The notes: generated by a model from the sequence alone, not told the origin. Shown: positions 11,594 through 22,180, counted from the first letter of the stretch. The stretch: 64,000 bases of DNA from Lathyrus oleraceus (GCF_024323335.1 NC_066584.1:429078319-429142318); one strand, 5' to 3'. A program made the numbers and translations.

Positions 11594-11828
11594 CCCTAGG
11601 AGTACCTAGGATGTAGTGGGTGCCTAACACCTTCCCATTGCGTAATTTACCCCTTACCCAGATTCTCTGATCTTTTTCATTAGTTTTCTACGTGTAAAAC
11701 TTCTTAGGTTTTTGTTCGCTTTTTAACTAGTCCTTAGGATAAATAAAAGTGCGGTGGCGACTCGATTCATTGTATGCTTTGCTTTTGATTTAATCAATAA
11801 ATCATATAGCGACGAATACACCGCTACA
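11594..11828 (+). promoter_or_regulatory. Conserved 3' end module of Ogre-like LTR
   Basis: Contains CCCTAGGAGTACCTAGGA, then GGGTGCCTAACACCTTCCC and GGTGGCGACTC before the CTACA end. The Ogre element has the equivalent block at its own LTR end (minus strand, ~32600-32830 and 45797-46020). Conservation across diverged LTRs suggests the R/U5 region. Confidence 0.55.
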
Positions 11829-12781
11829 GCCCTGTTATAAAATTGTGTTAATGGTGTTATAGTATATGGATAATGGTTATGGGGAGTCACTACAAAAAAA
11901 GGCTAAACTATGACAGTTTTATTAGGTCGGTTAAAGAAACCGCCATAATTGAACGTATATTATGTCGGTTTTTTCCGGATGCCATAATATTATTTAATTT
12001 ATGGCGGTTTGAACGGCCACTATTTAGGTATACTTTCTAATTCAAAATAGCGCTCACTTTTCTTTTTCTACATTTTTTAATCTTTTTTTCTCTATTTATT
12101 TCCTTTATTTCTTTTTACCTTTTTTTTATAGATTTTGTTTCTCAAAAAATTAAATGTAACATTTTTTCATTATAAAAACATCTTAAGACGTGTAATGAAA
12201 TATTTTTTTATTACATTAATATATAAAAAATATTTTACAAAAAAATAAATGACTCTCTCTCTCTCTCTTACACTTCTCTTTCTTTCTCTCACGCTAAAAA
12301 CCCTATCCCTGTTAAAACAATTGAACCGAGTGGTCATCGCTTCTATGATTTTCCGAACACCCACCGCCATGAAGGAAGAAATGTTAGGGTTCATAGAATC
12401 TCCAAATTTTGAAGATTTTGAGGAGGACGTTGCTTCATTCGCATCAACAGAGTACTTACGAATACGATATGTAATATGTTCATCTCTCTATGTTGTGTTA
12501 CTCTTCTAATTTTCATTTTAATTAATTATTTGATTTCATTGGTTTTTACTCGACTTGGTGAGCATATCCAGATATTAAAATAGATCGAGTACAACAAATT
12601 TTCTTTTAATGGACGTGATATAATTTCATTTTACTTAATATTTAATACTTTCTCATTGTGATGGTGAAGGGGATTTTTAATAATACCATGTTTCTTTCAA
12701 AACACAAATTGGAAACAAAATTGGTCTTCAGGTGAGACCTAATTTCATCATGAAGCTTGATAGATTTACATAAAGAAACAT

Positions 12782-12898
12782 ATGGAAGATTATAACAAAA
12801 TTTCTGAGGTAGCTGATACTGCTATCGGTCGTTTTTCTATGGAAATGTCCGCCGATATGAACTTTTTCTCTTGCATTAAGATGATGTTTAGATTCTAG
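12782..12898 (+). pseudogene. 38-codon smORF in exon B (U2)
   Basis: Open ATG-TAG frame beginning MEDYNKISEVADTAIG, two residues different in that stretch from the U1 copy, ending in IKMMFRF. Confidence 0.35.
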
Positions 12899-13185
12899 TT
12901 TATTATAATGTAATAATGTATTATAAGATATATGCAGCATTTGATGATGATATATCTACAAGGGCTGATGTTCACCTTACAAGATAATTGTTTTCCCTTT
13001 CTAACCTCCATGTTTCACTATCAACTCCGCTTGCCTCATAGAATGATATATCATAAAATAAAGTTGCAACTTCATGAGGTATGTGATAATTTCTTTTATA
13101 CTGATTTTGAGACATTATATAACACTTATGTTTGGAAAGCCACATAGATAGTTTTCTTATGAAAGATAGAAAAGGTTTAGTCCAA

Positions 13186-13266
13186 GGAATACTTAAAGAT
13201 GGCCACTTTGTTGCAATTAAACAGTTAAAATTTAATGGCTCTCCCACATATAAATTATTGTTTTAA
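13186..13266 (+). pseudogene. Receptor-kinase-like fragment (U2)
   Basis: GILKDGHFVAIKQLKFNG frame, kept open as in U0 and U1. Confidence 0.5.
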
Positions 13267-13644
13267 GCTCTATTGTTGAATAGGATTTTATACTTTAAGT
13301 AATGTGAAGATGCTAGTCTACAACTGATATATGTAATAGTTTATTGGGTTTCATGATTGCATCATTTACACGGTACGATATTGAGTATTCACCAACTTCC
13401 AACAATTATTGCTTAGACCTTTATTGTTTATTATATCTTAATATGTATATTTTTTTATATTAAAATCCTTTCATAGAGACCAAAAAGGTATTCACACGAA
13501 ACTCTATTTATTATTGTATATTTAGTATTTTTGTTTTTCTACTCTTGTTTAATTAATTTTAATGTCAGAGAGATGGTTTAGGTTTAATATTAACGGTTTC
13601 TTATGTTGGAGTAGCTGGTGTTTTTTTTGTTAATTTTTATTTGG

Positions 13645-14281
13645 GAAAATTTTACCTTGTACCCCTACAATTAACCCCATACCCCTACAAAAATTTAAAA
13701 ATTCCCATTTTACCCTTAATTGGTTTTAACCAATTTACCATTTCATTTTTACCATTCAGTTGAAAATTGCAAAAATTACACTTTCACACCCCTCGCACCG
13801 GAACTCTTGCAAAAAGACTTCCGGTATGTATTTTTCCAAACCGGAAGACTTTAGGAAAGACTTCCGGAACACAAAAAAAGCAAACCGGAACACTTAAGGA
13901 AAGAGTTCCGGTTCAGATAAAAAAAAATTCAAAAAAATTTGCATACCGGAACTCTTACAAAAAGACTTCCGGTATGTATTTTTCCAAACCGGAAGACTTT
14001 AGGAAAGACTTCCGGAACATAAAAAAAGCAAACCGGAACACTTAAGGAAAGAGTTCCGGTTCAGATAAAAGAAAATTCAAAAAAATTTGCATACCGGAAC
14101 TCTTTGGAGAAGTGTTCCGGTATGCATTATGTGTGTTCCGGAAGTCTTTCCTAAAGTCTTCCGGTACGTTTTTTTTTTTTAATTTTTTTTTTTTTTTTTT
14201 ACAGAAATGAGGGTATTTTGGTCAAAAAAAAATTAATGTAGGGGTATGGGTACAATTGTAGGGGTATAGGGTAAAATTTTC
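13645..14281 (+). mobile_element. Mutator-like foldback/MITE element
   Basis: Starts GAAAATTTTACC and ends GGTAAAATTTTC. The terminal inverted repeats extend about 50 bp, both ends carrying TACCCCTACAATT and CATACCCCTACA. It is flanked by a perfect 9-bp direct repeat, TTTATTTGG (13636-13644, 14282-14290), the TSD length of Mutator-like elements, and sits where other units read uninterrupted TTTTATTTGG. It is 637 bp long and has no transposase. The frame at 13767-14045 is a by-product of the internal tandem repeats. Confidence 0.85.
13797..14167 (+). repeat. 148-bp tandem repeats with CCGGAA...TTCCGG palindromes
   Basis: Units begin with ACCGGAACTCTT at 13797, 13945 and 14093 (period 148 bp; the third is partial and then turns into inverted copies). 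Each full unit contains 27-bp imperfect palindromes such as 13841-13867 (CCGGAAGAC...GACTTCCGG) and 13885-13911 (CCGGAACAC...GAGTTCCGG). CpG-containing CCGG sites are strikingly dense for this AT-rich region. Confidence 0.85.
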
Positions 14282-14711
14282 TTTATTTGGTATGGGTGTT
14301 CATTTATTTGTTTATGGATAATTTGCTACTATTTAAGGTGTGTTCTTTAGTTAAACTCTTGCAAAAAAAATTAGTGTCTTGAATCTATTTATTAAAACGT
14401 TAAAAATTGATATAACGTAGGCATAATTGCATAATAAGAGAAAAGAAATCTAATTTGGGTTTACTTTTTTTTTTCTAGAAAATTCTGAATTATGGCAGTT
14501 AAAACAACCATTATCCACAACAAAAAACTGTCATTTTAAATAATGTATATTATGGCATATCTACTTAACGACAGTCGAATACACGACATTTTTGGAAAAC
14601 GCATTTTTGTAACTTATGGCATTTGAAACCCCCGTAAAATCACTTTACTAACCACCTTAAGTTGTTATGTTTTTCCTAATAAGTGATTTTATGTATCTCC
14701 ATATATTGTAG

Positions 14712-15354
14712 GGAAGAGAACCTAGGAGAAGAAGAAAAGGAAGATTTGAAGGAGGTTCATGTTAGATTATGGGAAGCATTCGAGGATCCCAATCTTGATA
14801 AGCACAACAACAATTCTGATTCAGATGATGACGATGAAGACTACATGATAGATGAATTTTATTGGGAAAAGGAAATCAGCTTTGGCTACAAAGATCGAAA
14901 CAATGTGCTTGTAAGAGTGAATAGAAAAAAATAGAAAATTTCTTATTTTGTTAATATGTATACATGTTAATCCTTTGTTGTGTGTATATCTATAGAATTT
15001 CCCCCGAGAAGTAAAAAAAGGGTCTGTACTGGAATCAAAATGCAAATAAGTTTATTGACGATGATACTGGGAAGAGCTATTATGGAGAGGTTCGTTGTGC
15101 CAAAAGGAGAAAAAGATTGTGAAGAAGGAGAATTTTATTTGAAGTGGGTTGTATGAGTACGTGAAAAGTAAGAGGCTAAGAAGAGGAGATAAGTTGGGGT
15201 TTAGCCTTAGCAATCCTCTGGATAAGCTGTATGTATCCTTGTTAATATTGATGAGAAAGGTCGGAGAAAGAGTTGAGGAGCCGAAGACTTATGAATGGTG
15301 GTTTGGTGAATGTTTTTGTTGGCCCTGTTATAAAATTGTCTTATCGTGTTGTAG
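14712..15354 (+). pseudogene. Acidic + B3-like gene, copy U2 (frameshifted)
   Basis: Acidic exon 14712-14910 is open (EENLGEEEKEDLKEV, DSDDDDEDYMIDEFYW) with a GTAAGA donor. The B3-like exon starts at 14996 after CTATAG but loses 2 bases in the ACAAAAAAGTG stretch and another base in AGGAACAAAAAG, so the frame shifts through its first third. It is in frame again from about MYEYVKSKRLRRGDKLGF to the terminal TAG. Confidence 0.6.
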
Positions 15355-15732
15355 TATATGGATAATGGTTATGGGGAGTCACTACAAAAAAATGGGTAAA
15401 CTATGGCAGTTTTATTAGGGCGGTTAAAGAAGCCGCCATAATTTAACGTATATTATGTCGGTTTTTCCGGATCCCATAATATTATTTAATTTATGGCAGT
15501 TTGAACCGCCGCTATTTACGTATACTTTCCAATTCAAAATAGAGCTCACTTTTCTTTCTCTTTTTTTTTATCTTTATTTCCTTTATTTCTTTTTACCTTT
15601 TTTTTTATAGATTTTGTTTCTCAAAAAATTAAATGTAACATTTTTTCATTATAAAAACCTCTTAACAGGTGTAATGAAATATTTTTTTATTAACATTAAT
15701 ATATAAAAAATATTTTACAGAAAAATAGAAGA

Positions 15733-15764
<32 letters not shown>

Positions 15765-16743
15765 CTTCTCTCTCTTTCTCTTATGCTAAAAACCCTATCC
15801 CTGTTAAAACAATTGAACCGAGTGGCCATCGCTTTTGAGATTTTTCGAACACCCACCGCCATAAACTTCCCTTTCTTTCATCTGTGCATTTCACCATTTC
15901 AGGGTTGTTTAATTTCCCTTTGGATGAAGAAAGAAATGTTAGGGTTCATAGAATCTCCAAATTTTGAAGATTTCGAGGAGGACAATGCTTCATTCATATA
16001 ACCAAAGTGCTTACGAATACGGTATGTAATCTGTTCATCTCTCTATGTTGTGTTACTCTTCTAATTTTCATTTTAATTAATTATTTGATTTCATTGGTTT
16101 TTACTCGACTTGGTGAGCATATCCAGATATTAAAATAGATCGAGTACAACACATTTTCTTTTAATGGACGTGATAAAATTTCATTTTACTTAATATTTAA
16201 TACTTTCTCATTGTGATGGTGAAGGTTTTTTTTTTTTAATAAAACCATGTTTCTTTCAAAACATAAATTGGAAACAAAATTGGTCTTCAGGTGACACCTA
16301 ATTTCATCATGAAGCTTGATAGATTTACATAAACAAACATAGGGAAGATTACAACGCAGTTTCTGAGGTAGCTGATACTGCTACCGATGGTTTCTCTATG
16401 GAAATGGTCGCCGATACGAACTTTTTTTCTTGCATTAAGATGATGTTTAAATTCTAGTATATTATAATGTAATAATGTATTATAATATATATGCAGCATT
16501 TTATGATGATATATCTACAAGGGCTCATGTTCACCGTACAATAATTGTTTTCCCTTTCTAACCTCCATGCCTCACTATCAACGCCACTTGCCTCATATAA
16601 TGATATATCATAAAATAAAGTTGCAACTTAATGAGGTATGTGATAATTTCTTTTATACTGATTTTTAGACATTATATAGCACTTATTTTTGGAAAGCCAC
16701 ATAGATAGTTTTCTTATGAAAAGATACAAAAGGTTTAGTCCAA

Positions 16744-16824
16744 GGAATACTTAAAGATGGTGACTTTGTTGCAATTAAACAGTTAAAATTTAATGGCTCT
16801 CCCACATATAAATTATTGTTTTAA
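16744..16824 (+). pseudogene. Receptor-kinase-like fragment (U3)
   Basis: GILKDGDFVAIKQLKFNG, the same as the U0 copy over this stretch. Confidence 0.5.
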
Positions 16825-17652
16825 GTTCTGTTGTTGAATAGGATTTTATACTTTTAGTAATGTGAAGATGCTAGTCTACAACTGATATATGTAATAATTT
16901 ATTGGGTTTCCTGCTTGCATCATTTACACGGTACGATATTGAGTATTCACCAACTTCCAACAGTTATTTCTTAGACCTTTATTGTTTATTATATCTTTAT
17001 ATGACTATTTTTTTATTAATATCCATTCATAGAGAACAAAAAGGTATTCACACGAAACTCTATTTATTATTGTATATTTAGTATTTTGTGTTTTTCTACT
17101 TTTGTTTAGTTAATTTTAATGTCAGAGAGGTGGCTTAGGTTTAATATTAACTATTTCTTATGTTGGAGTAGCTGGTGTTTTTTCTGTTACTTTTTATTTG
17201 GTCTGGGTGTTCATTTGTTTGTTTTTGGCTAATTTGGTACTATTTAAGGTGTGTTCTTTAGTTCAACTCTTGCAAAAAAAATTACTGTCTTGAATCTATT
17301 TATTATAAAGTTAAAAAATTGATATAACATAGGCATAATTGCATAATAAGAGAAAACAAATCCAATTTGGGTTTACTTTTTTTTTAAGAAAATTGTGAAT
17401 TATGGAAGTTAAAACTGACATTATCCACAACAAAAAACCGTCATTTTAGTTAATGTATATTATGGTGTTTTGTGCGGCGGTTAATGTGAAACCGCCATTT
17501 TCTACTTAGCGACAGCCAAATATACGACATTTTTGGAAAACGCATTTTCGTAACTTATGGCATTTGAAACCGCTATAAAATCACGTTACTAATCGCCTTA
17601 AGTTGTTATGTATTTCCTAATAAGTGATTTTATGTATCTCCATGTAATGCAG

Positions 17653-17706
17653 AGAAGAAAACATAGGAGAAGAAGAAAAGGAAGATTTGAAGGAGGTTCA
17701 TGTTAG
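17653..17706 (+). pseudogene. Acidic exon fragment (U3)
   Basis: First 54 bases of the acidic exon after a normal ATGCAG acceptor (EENIGEEEKEDLKEVHV), cut off at the copia junction. Confidence 0.65.
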
Positions 17707-17896
17707 AACCTCTTCTTTATTTATTCTAAGTTGTTATTTTGGACTTGCGTGATTGTCAGATGTTTGTCTATCTGATCCTTTTTCTGTCAGAGTCCTACAC
17801 ACTTAAATAAATTTTTTTTCGGTACCAATTTGTTTCATCCTTTGTTATCATCAAAACCTTAGAGATGAATTATAGACACGAAATCTTGTTCTTACA
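17707..17896 (-). mobile_element. 3' LTR stub of the copia element
   Basis: On the minus strand it begins TGTAAGAACAAGATTTCG directly after the polypurine tract and runs 190 bp to the break with the array. The LTR end (CA) is absent. Confidence 0.75.
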
Positions 17897-17910
17897 ATCT
17901 CCCCCTTTTT
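17897..17910 (-). other. Polypurine tract of the copia element
   Basis: Minus strand AAAAAGGGGGAGAT immediately before TGTAAG, the usual copia plus-strand primer signal. Confidence 0.85.
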
Positions 17911-18477
17911 GATGATGACAAAACCCTCAATCTGATGATGAAACAATGATACTTCAAAGGGATTTTAAAGGAGTTATCTCAGAGTCAGATGTGTGACGAC
18001 TCCCATGAGATAGATCATAATAAGTTTTAGATGTTCTTACCAGGTCTCCTTGCGTAGTTGCCTGTTTTTACCTTAGATACTTCCTGCATAGCTTAGGATT
18101 TAATAAGAGTTTTAAATGTGCGCAGTGCAGAAAGAGGCTTAGATATTATTTTATCAAAGATGTTTTTATTCTCCATCTTTTTGTCATACTCAAAAAGACT
18201 TGGTAAATAAAGTAGGCAAAATATAATTCATATACGAAAGAGGAGTACAGATAAGATGATAAAATATGAAGAACAAAGAGAAAAACACTTAGAGAATACA
18301 TTTAAGATAAGCAAGTAGAGAAAGCAACAAAAGAATCCTAAGTGCCTAAGGATTCGGAGGAGGCGACATCCTCTGAAGCAACTGAGTCAGTAGGTTCTTA
18401 ATGTTGGAGTTGACAGAGTCCTGTTGATCCAATCTTGCTCTCATAATCTGCTGCTCTTTCTGTAGCTCTTCCAGAGT
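17911..18477 (-). other. 3' untranslated segment of the copia element
   Basis: Between the end of ORF3 and the PPT. No reading frame or RNA gene seen; sequence is AT-rich with AGAG/ATCTGA motifs like the rest of the element. Confidence 0.5.
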
Positions 18478-19715
18478 CTACAACACTAGATGAGCGAAAT
18501 CAGAGCGAGATTGTTGCCCTTGAGTCAGAGCATCATCCTTGGCCTTAGCAGCTTCTTTCGCAGCTATGTGTGATGCTTCTTCAGCATCAACCTTTGCTTT
18601 GGCTTTAGCTTCAGCAGCAGCAACAACCTCAGTGGCGACCTTTTCTGCAACTTCTCTTGCTTTTTGTACTTCCTCTAGATGAGCCTTCTCTTCAGCTTCT
18701 CTGCGAGCTCTCTCTTCTGCCTCTCTGGCCAGACGGTTCTGCAACCTCTCCAGCTTCTCTGAAGTCGTTTCAGACTTTTTCAAAGAGGCCTTTTAGCTTA
18801 AAAGCCTCAGATGCCATCCATTTGATCACTCTATTATAGTGAATCCTCATTGCAGAGGGATCATCACTGATTCTAGAGTTTTCAGATAGTGTGATCTGAT
18901 CTTCTCCGCTGAAGACTCAACAAATAAGGTTACTATTTCTTCCAGGGTGGCAAAGGTGGTTTCTGGTTCAGAGGTGGGAGATGTAGGTGTTGGTGGTGTG
19001 GGGATGGTTTCAGTGGGAGGTTTAGATTGATGGGTAATGAGGTTTTGAGAGAGGGCTTCCGTGTGAGGTTTAGAGGGTGGTGTTGATGGTTGGTCAGATG
19101 GTGAAGGAATGTTGGTTTTTGGCTCTGAAGGTGGGTTTTGAGTTGAGAGGGCGCGAGCCTGGAGTTGAGCGAGAGTGGGGGATTAAGGATCAGGTTGGTC
19201 AGATTCAGAAGATATGGTGTAGTAAGGTGGAGATGAGGGAGTGGAAGAGGGTGGCGATATTGGTTCATTGAATAATTCGGCTTCAAATATAGGTAGAGTT
19301 GTGGTGGAGAGGTTGAATTTTTGAAGGGGAGGTGATGATGGGTTAGATGTGGAAGTTTTAGAAGGATTTGTGGTGGAGGTTACGGGTTCAGAGTGTGTGT
19401 AAATAGGGTAAGGTTGAGGTAAGGAAGAAGAAAATTGCCTTAGATGTAAAGAGGAGAGTTAGAAGGTAGAGACTTACTTGGAGAGGAAGAGGAGACCAGA
19501 GGCACAGGTGGTCTGGATACAGAAGTTTCCCCCAGCTTATGAGCTTTCTTTTTTGACTTTCTTTCAGATGGCTCTCGCATCCTCTTCATGAAATTTGGTG
19601 GATGTTCAGGTAGCCAATCCATTGAGAAGTCAGAGATGTCTACCCCTTGATTTGCTAAGTCCAGCAGATAGTGAGCGATAACCTCTAAGGGATCTATATT
19701 GGTGAAGAGATAGAG
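18478..19715 (-). pseudogene. ORF3 C-terminal part: Pro-rich linker and Ala/Glu coiled coil (broken)
   Basis: Continues the third ORF of the copia element. 19440-19622 reads a basic segment (SERKSKKKAHKLGE, SRPPVPLVSSSS). The next part is low-complexity Ser/Pro/Thr-rich in one frame. 18478-18783 encodes about 100 residues of Ala/Glu/Lys-rich sequence (EEKAHLEEVQKAREVAEKVA), a strong predicted coiled coil. Frame breaks separate the pieces. In SIRE-type elements this ORF has been called envelope-like on the basis of coiled coils and proline-rich parts; no signal peptide or membrane segment is evident here. Confidence 0.6.
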
Positions 19716-20474
19716 TCAATTTGGTATCTTCCTCTGATCCTTCAGAGCTTCCCAGGAGGTGTCCAGAGAAGGCTTGACCAGAACTCTCTCTATGATTCCC
19801 ACGCTTTTCATATTTCTTGAATTCAAAGGCCTTCCAGTGTCAACCGTTACATCCTCCATCAAATTGTGGCGAATCAGATAATCCACCAAGCCACTCTCTA
19901 TCAGAACATCTGAAATCATCCTTCCCAAGGGAATGTATGCTATGGGCTTCATGTTGTTCCTGGTATCACTGACAGAGTCCCTCAGATATTTGAACAACAG
20001 AGCTGGCAGATTCAGCTTGAGCCTTTTGTGTAGGCAGTAGAGGATGCATTTTTGGTCAGTGTTGATGTAGTCTGAAGAGGTTGATGTTGGGCGATGATGA
20101 ATAGCCCCCGGAATGATCTTCAGCCAGACCCTCGGATTCTGGTGAAGTTCCTTGTTCTTGGATGATTTTCCCTCAATGTTCTGTTTGAAGATTGTTGAGA
20201 TAATCTCCTGGGACATGTATTTTGCCCTAGGGTTGATATTATAAATTCTTCTTCCACCTAACTTCTCCATATTTAGAAGGTTGGCTATGGATTTCTGAAT
20301 GATAACCATCTTCACCCCCAGAACATAAGAGACAATGTAGTGATCGTCTGAATCTGCAAATCTCCATAATTCCTTGACCAGATAGGTGTAGATTGGACCA
20401 TAGAGTCTTTGAAAAGATTTTTCCCACCTTTGCTTTCTTAATTCTTTAGTGAGGTCAATCTTGTTTCTCTTCAT
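19716..20474 (-). CDS. Copia ORF3 N-terminal domain (putative plant transposon protein)
   Basis: Open 252-codon frame downstream of RNase H. Recognisable features are RWEKSFQRLYGPIYTYLVKELW near the start, GVKMVIIQKSIANLLNM and KCILYCLHKRLKLNLPALLF in the middle, and IAYIPLGRMISDVLIESGLVDYL toward the end. This pattern is that of the helical plant transposon protein domain seen beside legume SIRE-like pol genes; its function is unknown. The frame ends at a stop before the basic/Pro-rich part, so ORF3 is broken relative to a full-length relative. Family name is from memory of the pattern and should be confirmed by profile search. Confidence 0.6.
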   Translation of the reverse strand: MKRNKIDLTKELRKQRWEKSFQRLYGPIYTYLVKELWRFADSDDHYIVSYVLGVKMVIIQKSIANLLNMEKLGGRRIYNINPRAKYMSQEIISTIFKQNIEGKSSKNKELHQNPRVWLKIIPGAIHHRPTSTSSDYINTDQKCILYCLHKRLKLNLPALLFKYLRDSVSDTRNNMKPIAYIPLGRMISDVLIESGLVDYLIRHNLMEDVTVDTGRPLNSRNMKSVGIIERVLVKPSLDTSWEALKDQRKIPN

Positions 20475-21336
20475 ATTTTCAAAATCTACCAGCTATTCAC
20501 AGAGAAATTATAGCTTGTTGAATGGAGTTGCAAGATGAATGTGAGGTGGGTGATCCCAGATATGAGGTTCCTTGTAGATAGGAGTAGAGATTGAAGCAGT
20601 TACAATAGTTGCTTGCTGGGAAGAGGTTGAATGTTGTTCTGTTGATTTCATTTGTTGAGAAAGGTTGTATACTGATTATTATTGAGAATCCATGAAGAAG
20701 ATGAACATTGCTTGAAGAATGCTTGAAGATGGTTGAAGGTTGAGAGAGAGAGAGAACAAGGGTTTGTGTAGGATGTGAGTGAAAAGTGTGAATGTGAAAA
20801 TTGTGGCAAGTATAAGTACATAAGGTTAGCATGCAAAACGACACCGTTTCAAGGGAATATCAAACAATAATTAAATGGTGACACATAAATTTGAGTTGAC
20901 ACGCTAAGGGGGAAAATTAATTACAGCTAATGATGGATGTCTAATCCCACATATTAGCACACTGCTCGAGGAAATCTCAAAGGTTTGTCTCTTGAGTTCT
21001 GTGCTAGAGAATTGTCTAGAAGATCCAAAGTCAGACGCAAGAGAGGCCACATGTTGATCTATCTGATCTTCAGGAATACTAATATATTGGGTCCTGAGGA
21101 TTTCTGATTTAGATATCTTCTAACTGGTAGAAATATCAAAGTCAGATTCAGATGCCAGATGTTAAGTTAAAGCCTATTTTTCCATTTCAGAGAAGCACAT
21201 GTTTGATTCATTCTGGGAAATTTTCCATGTTTAAATGTTTCAGAATAAATGAGAATCTATCTTCAGCAAGGGGTTTTGTGAAGATATCAGCCCGTTGGTG
21301 GTTTGTATCTATGAATTTCAAAGAAATTACCCCTTT
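20475..21336 (-). other. Spacer between copia pol and ORF3
   Basis: About 860 bp without convincing coding sequence. The overlapping minus frames at 20497-20844 are Ser/Thr/His-rich translations of CT-rich sequence. This gap sits where SIRE-type elements have a non-coding stretch upstream of ORF3. GAGAGAGAGA lies at ~20740. Confidence 0.5.
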
Positions 21337-21738
21337 CTAAACATAGTCTCTGATAAAATAATGTTTTCTTTCTATGTGCTTTGCTCTGCAATGTAGAATA
21401 GGGTTCTTACTTAAGCATATGGCCGTAGTATTGTCACAAAAGATAGGAACGTTACTCTCATATATCTGAAGATCTTCTAGTTGATTCTTCATCCGAAGCA
21501 TCTGAGTAGTGCATAATGAGGCTGAGATATATTCTGCTTCTGCAGTAGAGAGTGCAATAGTTGACTGTCTTTGACTATAACCTTGTGCTATCGGTCGTGC
21601 TTTGTTTCTGACCATTTCTCCTTTTTCATTTAGTTTGTTTTTGAACACCCATTTTGTTCCAATAATGTGGGTTCCTTTTGGCCTTGGTACCAGATCCCAT
21701 ACATCGTTCTTTGCAAATTGATCAAGTTCTTCTTCCAT
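21337..21738 (-). pseudogene. Copia RT start fused to RNase H by internal deletion
   Basis: The 133-codon frame opens with the N-terminus of a copia reverse transcriptase (NDVWDLVPRPKG, GTKWVFKNKLNEKG, NKARPIAQGYSQ), then jumps at about residue 56 (near 21570) directly to the RNase H end (STIALSTAEAEYIS, CDNTTAICLSKNP, RAKHIERKHYFIRD). The palm with the YVDD catalytic box and the rest of RT are gone. The junction is in frame, so a short fusion is still readable, but it cannot be a polymerase. The preceding piece of pol overlaps at 21630-22010 in another frame. Confidence 0.85.
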
Positions 21739-22180
21739 TCCAAAATCCAGTAATTGTTTTGAAATGCCTCATCACAGGATGTAGGCTCTATCAGAGACAC
21801 TAATCCCAAAGGGGTTTCCTCAGATACTTTGAATGTAGACCTTGTTCTGACAGGTTCATCCTTGTTTCCCATAATTAATTCTTCAGAGATAGTTGGACGA
21901 TTTCTTGATCTTTTTTGTACAATTGGGATTTCAGTTGTTTCTGGGTTTTGCTTTTTAGCTTCCTCAGATTCTTTAGTCTTTTCGTCAGAACCTGCAAGAG
22001 TTATCTCCAAATCTGCAAGTTTTTCAACTAGCTTTGACTTTTCAGAGTCAAGCTTATCACCAAATCTGACATGTATTTATTCTTCCACAATTTTAGTTTC
22101 TGTATTGTATACTTTGTAGCCCTTGGAGCACTCTGAGTATCCTAACATAATACCTTTTTGTGATTTTGAATCAAACTTGT
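21739..22180 (-). pseudogene. Integrase-RT linker region of the copia pol
   Basis: Frames here read IVQKRSRNRPTISEELIMGN and LGLVSLIEPTSCDEAFQNN, the Ser/Glu-rich linker and PTS(C/Y)DEA motif that precede RT in copia elements. A frameshift separates this part from the RT start at 21738 and another from integrase at 22181. Confidence 0.7.

Larger units (their letters stand above)
6405..11828 (+). mobile_element. Solo LTR of an Ogre-like Ty3/gypsy element
   Basis: Starts TGTAAGACCCC, ends ACCGCTACA (TG...CA), and is flanked by a perfect 5-bp TSD, GCCCT (6400-6404 and 11829-11833). Length is 5,424 bp, typical of Ogre LTRs. No PBS, internal region or second LTR is present, so it is a solo LTR left by LTR-LTR recombination. 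It shares its start, a 23-bp inverted repeat, and the terminal CCCTAGGAGTACCTAGGA / GTGCCTAACACCTTCCC / GGTGGCGACTC module with the full Ogre-like element at 32602-50923, in opposite orientation. The scattered short ORFs carry no recognisable protein. Confidence 0.88.
3494..11887 (+). repeat. Array unit U1 (split by a solo LTR)
   Basis: Begins with CACTACAAAAAAATGGG, then GGCGGTT-type subterminal repeats to ~3640, a TATATAAAAA box (~3826), a CT microsatellite, exon A, exon B, exon C, the kinase fragment, a second subterminal-like block (~5530-5740), the acidic exon and the B3-like exon. The solo LTR sits in the B3 exon tail at 6405-11828. Without LTR and TSD the unit is about 2,965 bp, matching the array period. 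Confidence 0.85.
11888..15379 (+). repeat. Array unit U2 (contains a MULE-type insertion)
   Basis: CACTACAAAAAAAGG start; exon A at 12369-12466 (short leader; donor GT changed to AT); smORF 12782-12898; exon-C-like block ~12932-13078; kinase fragment; second subterminal-like block ~14480-14660; acidic and B3-like exons. Without the 646 bp of insertion plus TSD the unit is about 2,846 bp. Confidence 0.85.
15380..17706 (+). repeat. Array unit U3 (right part lost)
   Basis: CACTACAAAAAAATGGG start, CT tract 15731-15760, exon A 15924-16021 (in-frame TAA after EEDNASFI), exon B with start codon mutated to ATA, exon C, kinase fragment 16744-16824, second subterminal-like block ~17400-17590, and the first 54 bases of the acidic exon. 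It stops where copia sequence begins. The missing middle is about 540 bp compared with U1; the unit's last bases reappear at 51294-51362. Confidence 0.85.

Noticed and set aside
13767..14045. 92-codon frame across the MULE repeat
   Set aside because: Product of the 148-bp tandem repeat; no independent coding signal.
3494..15379. Autonomous CACTA transposon with transposase
   Set aside because: No transposase (TnpA/TnpD-like) frame in any unit, and no opposite terminus found.
18478..20474. Retroviral-type envelope gene
   Set aside because: Although called envelope-like in SIRE elements, no signal peptide, cleavage site or membrane segment is visible; kept as ORF3 of unknown function.
20497..20844. 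115-codon minus frame upstream of copia ORF3
   Set aside because: Ser/His/Thr-rich translation of CT-rich sequence without motifs; the overlapping frame at 20648-20836 is equally open.
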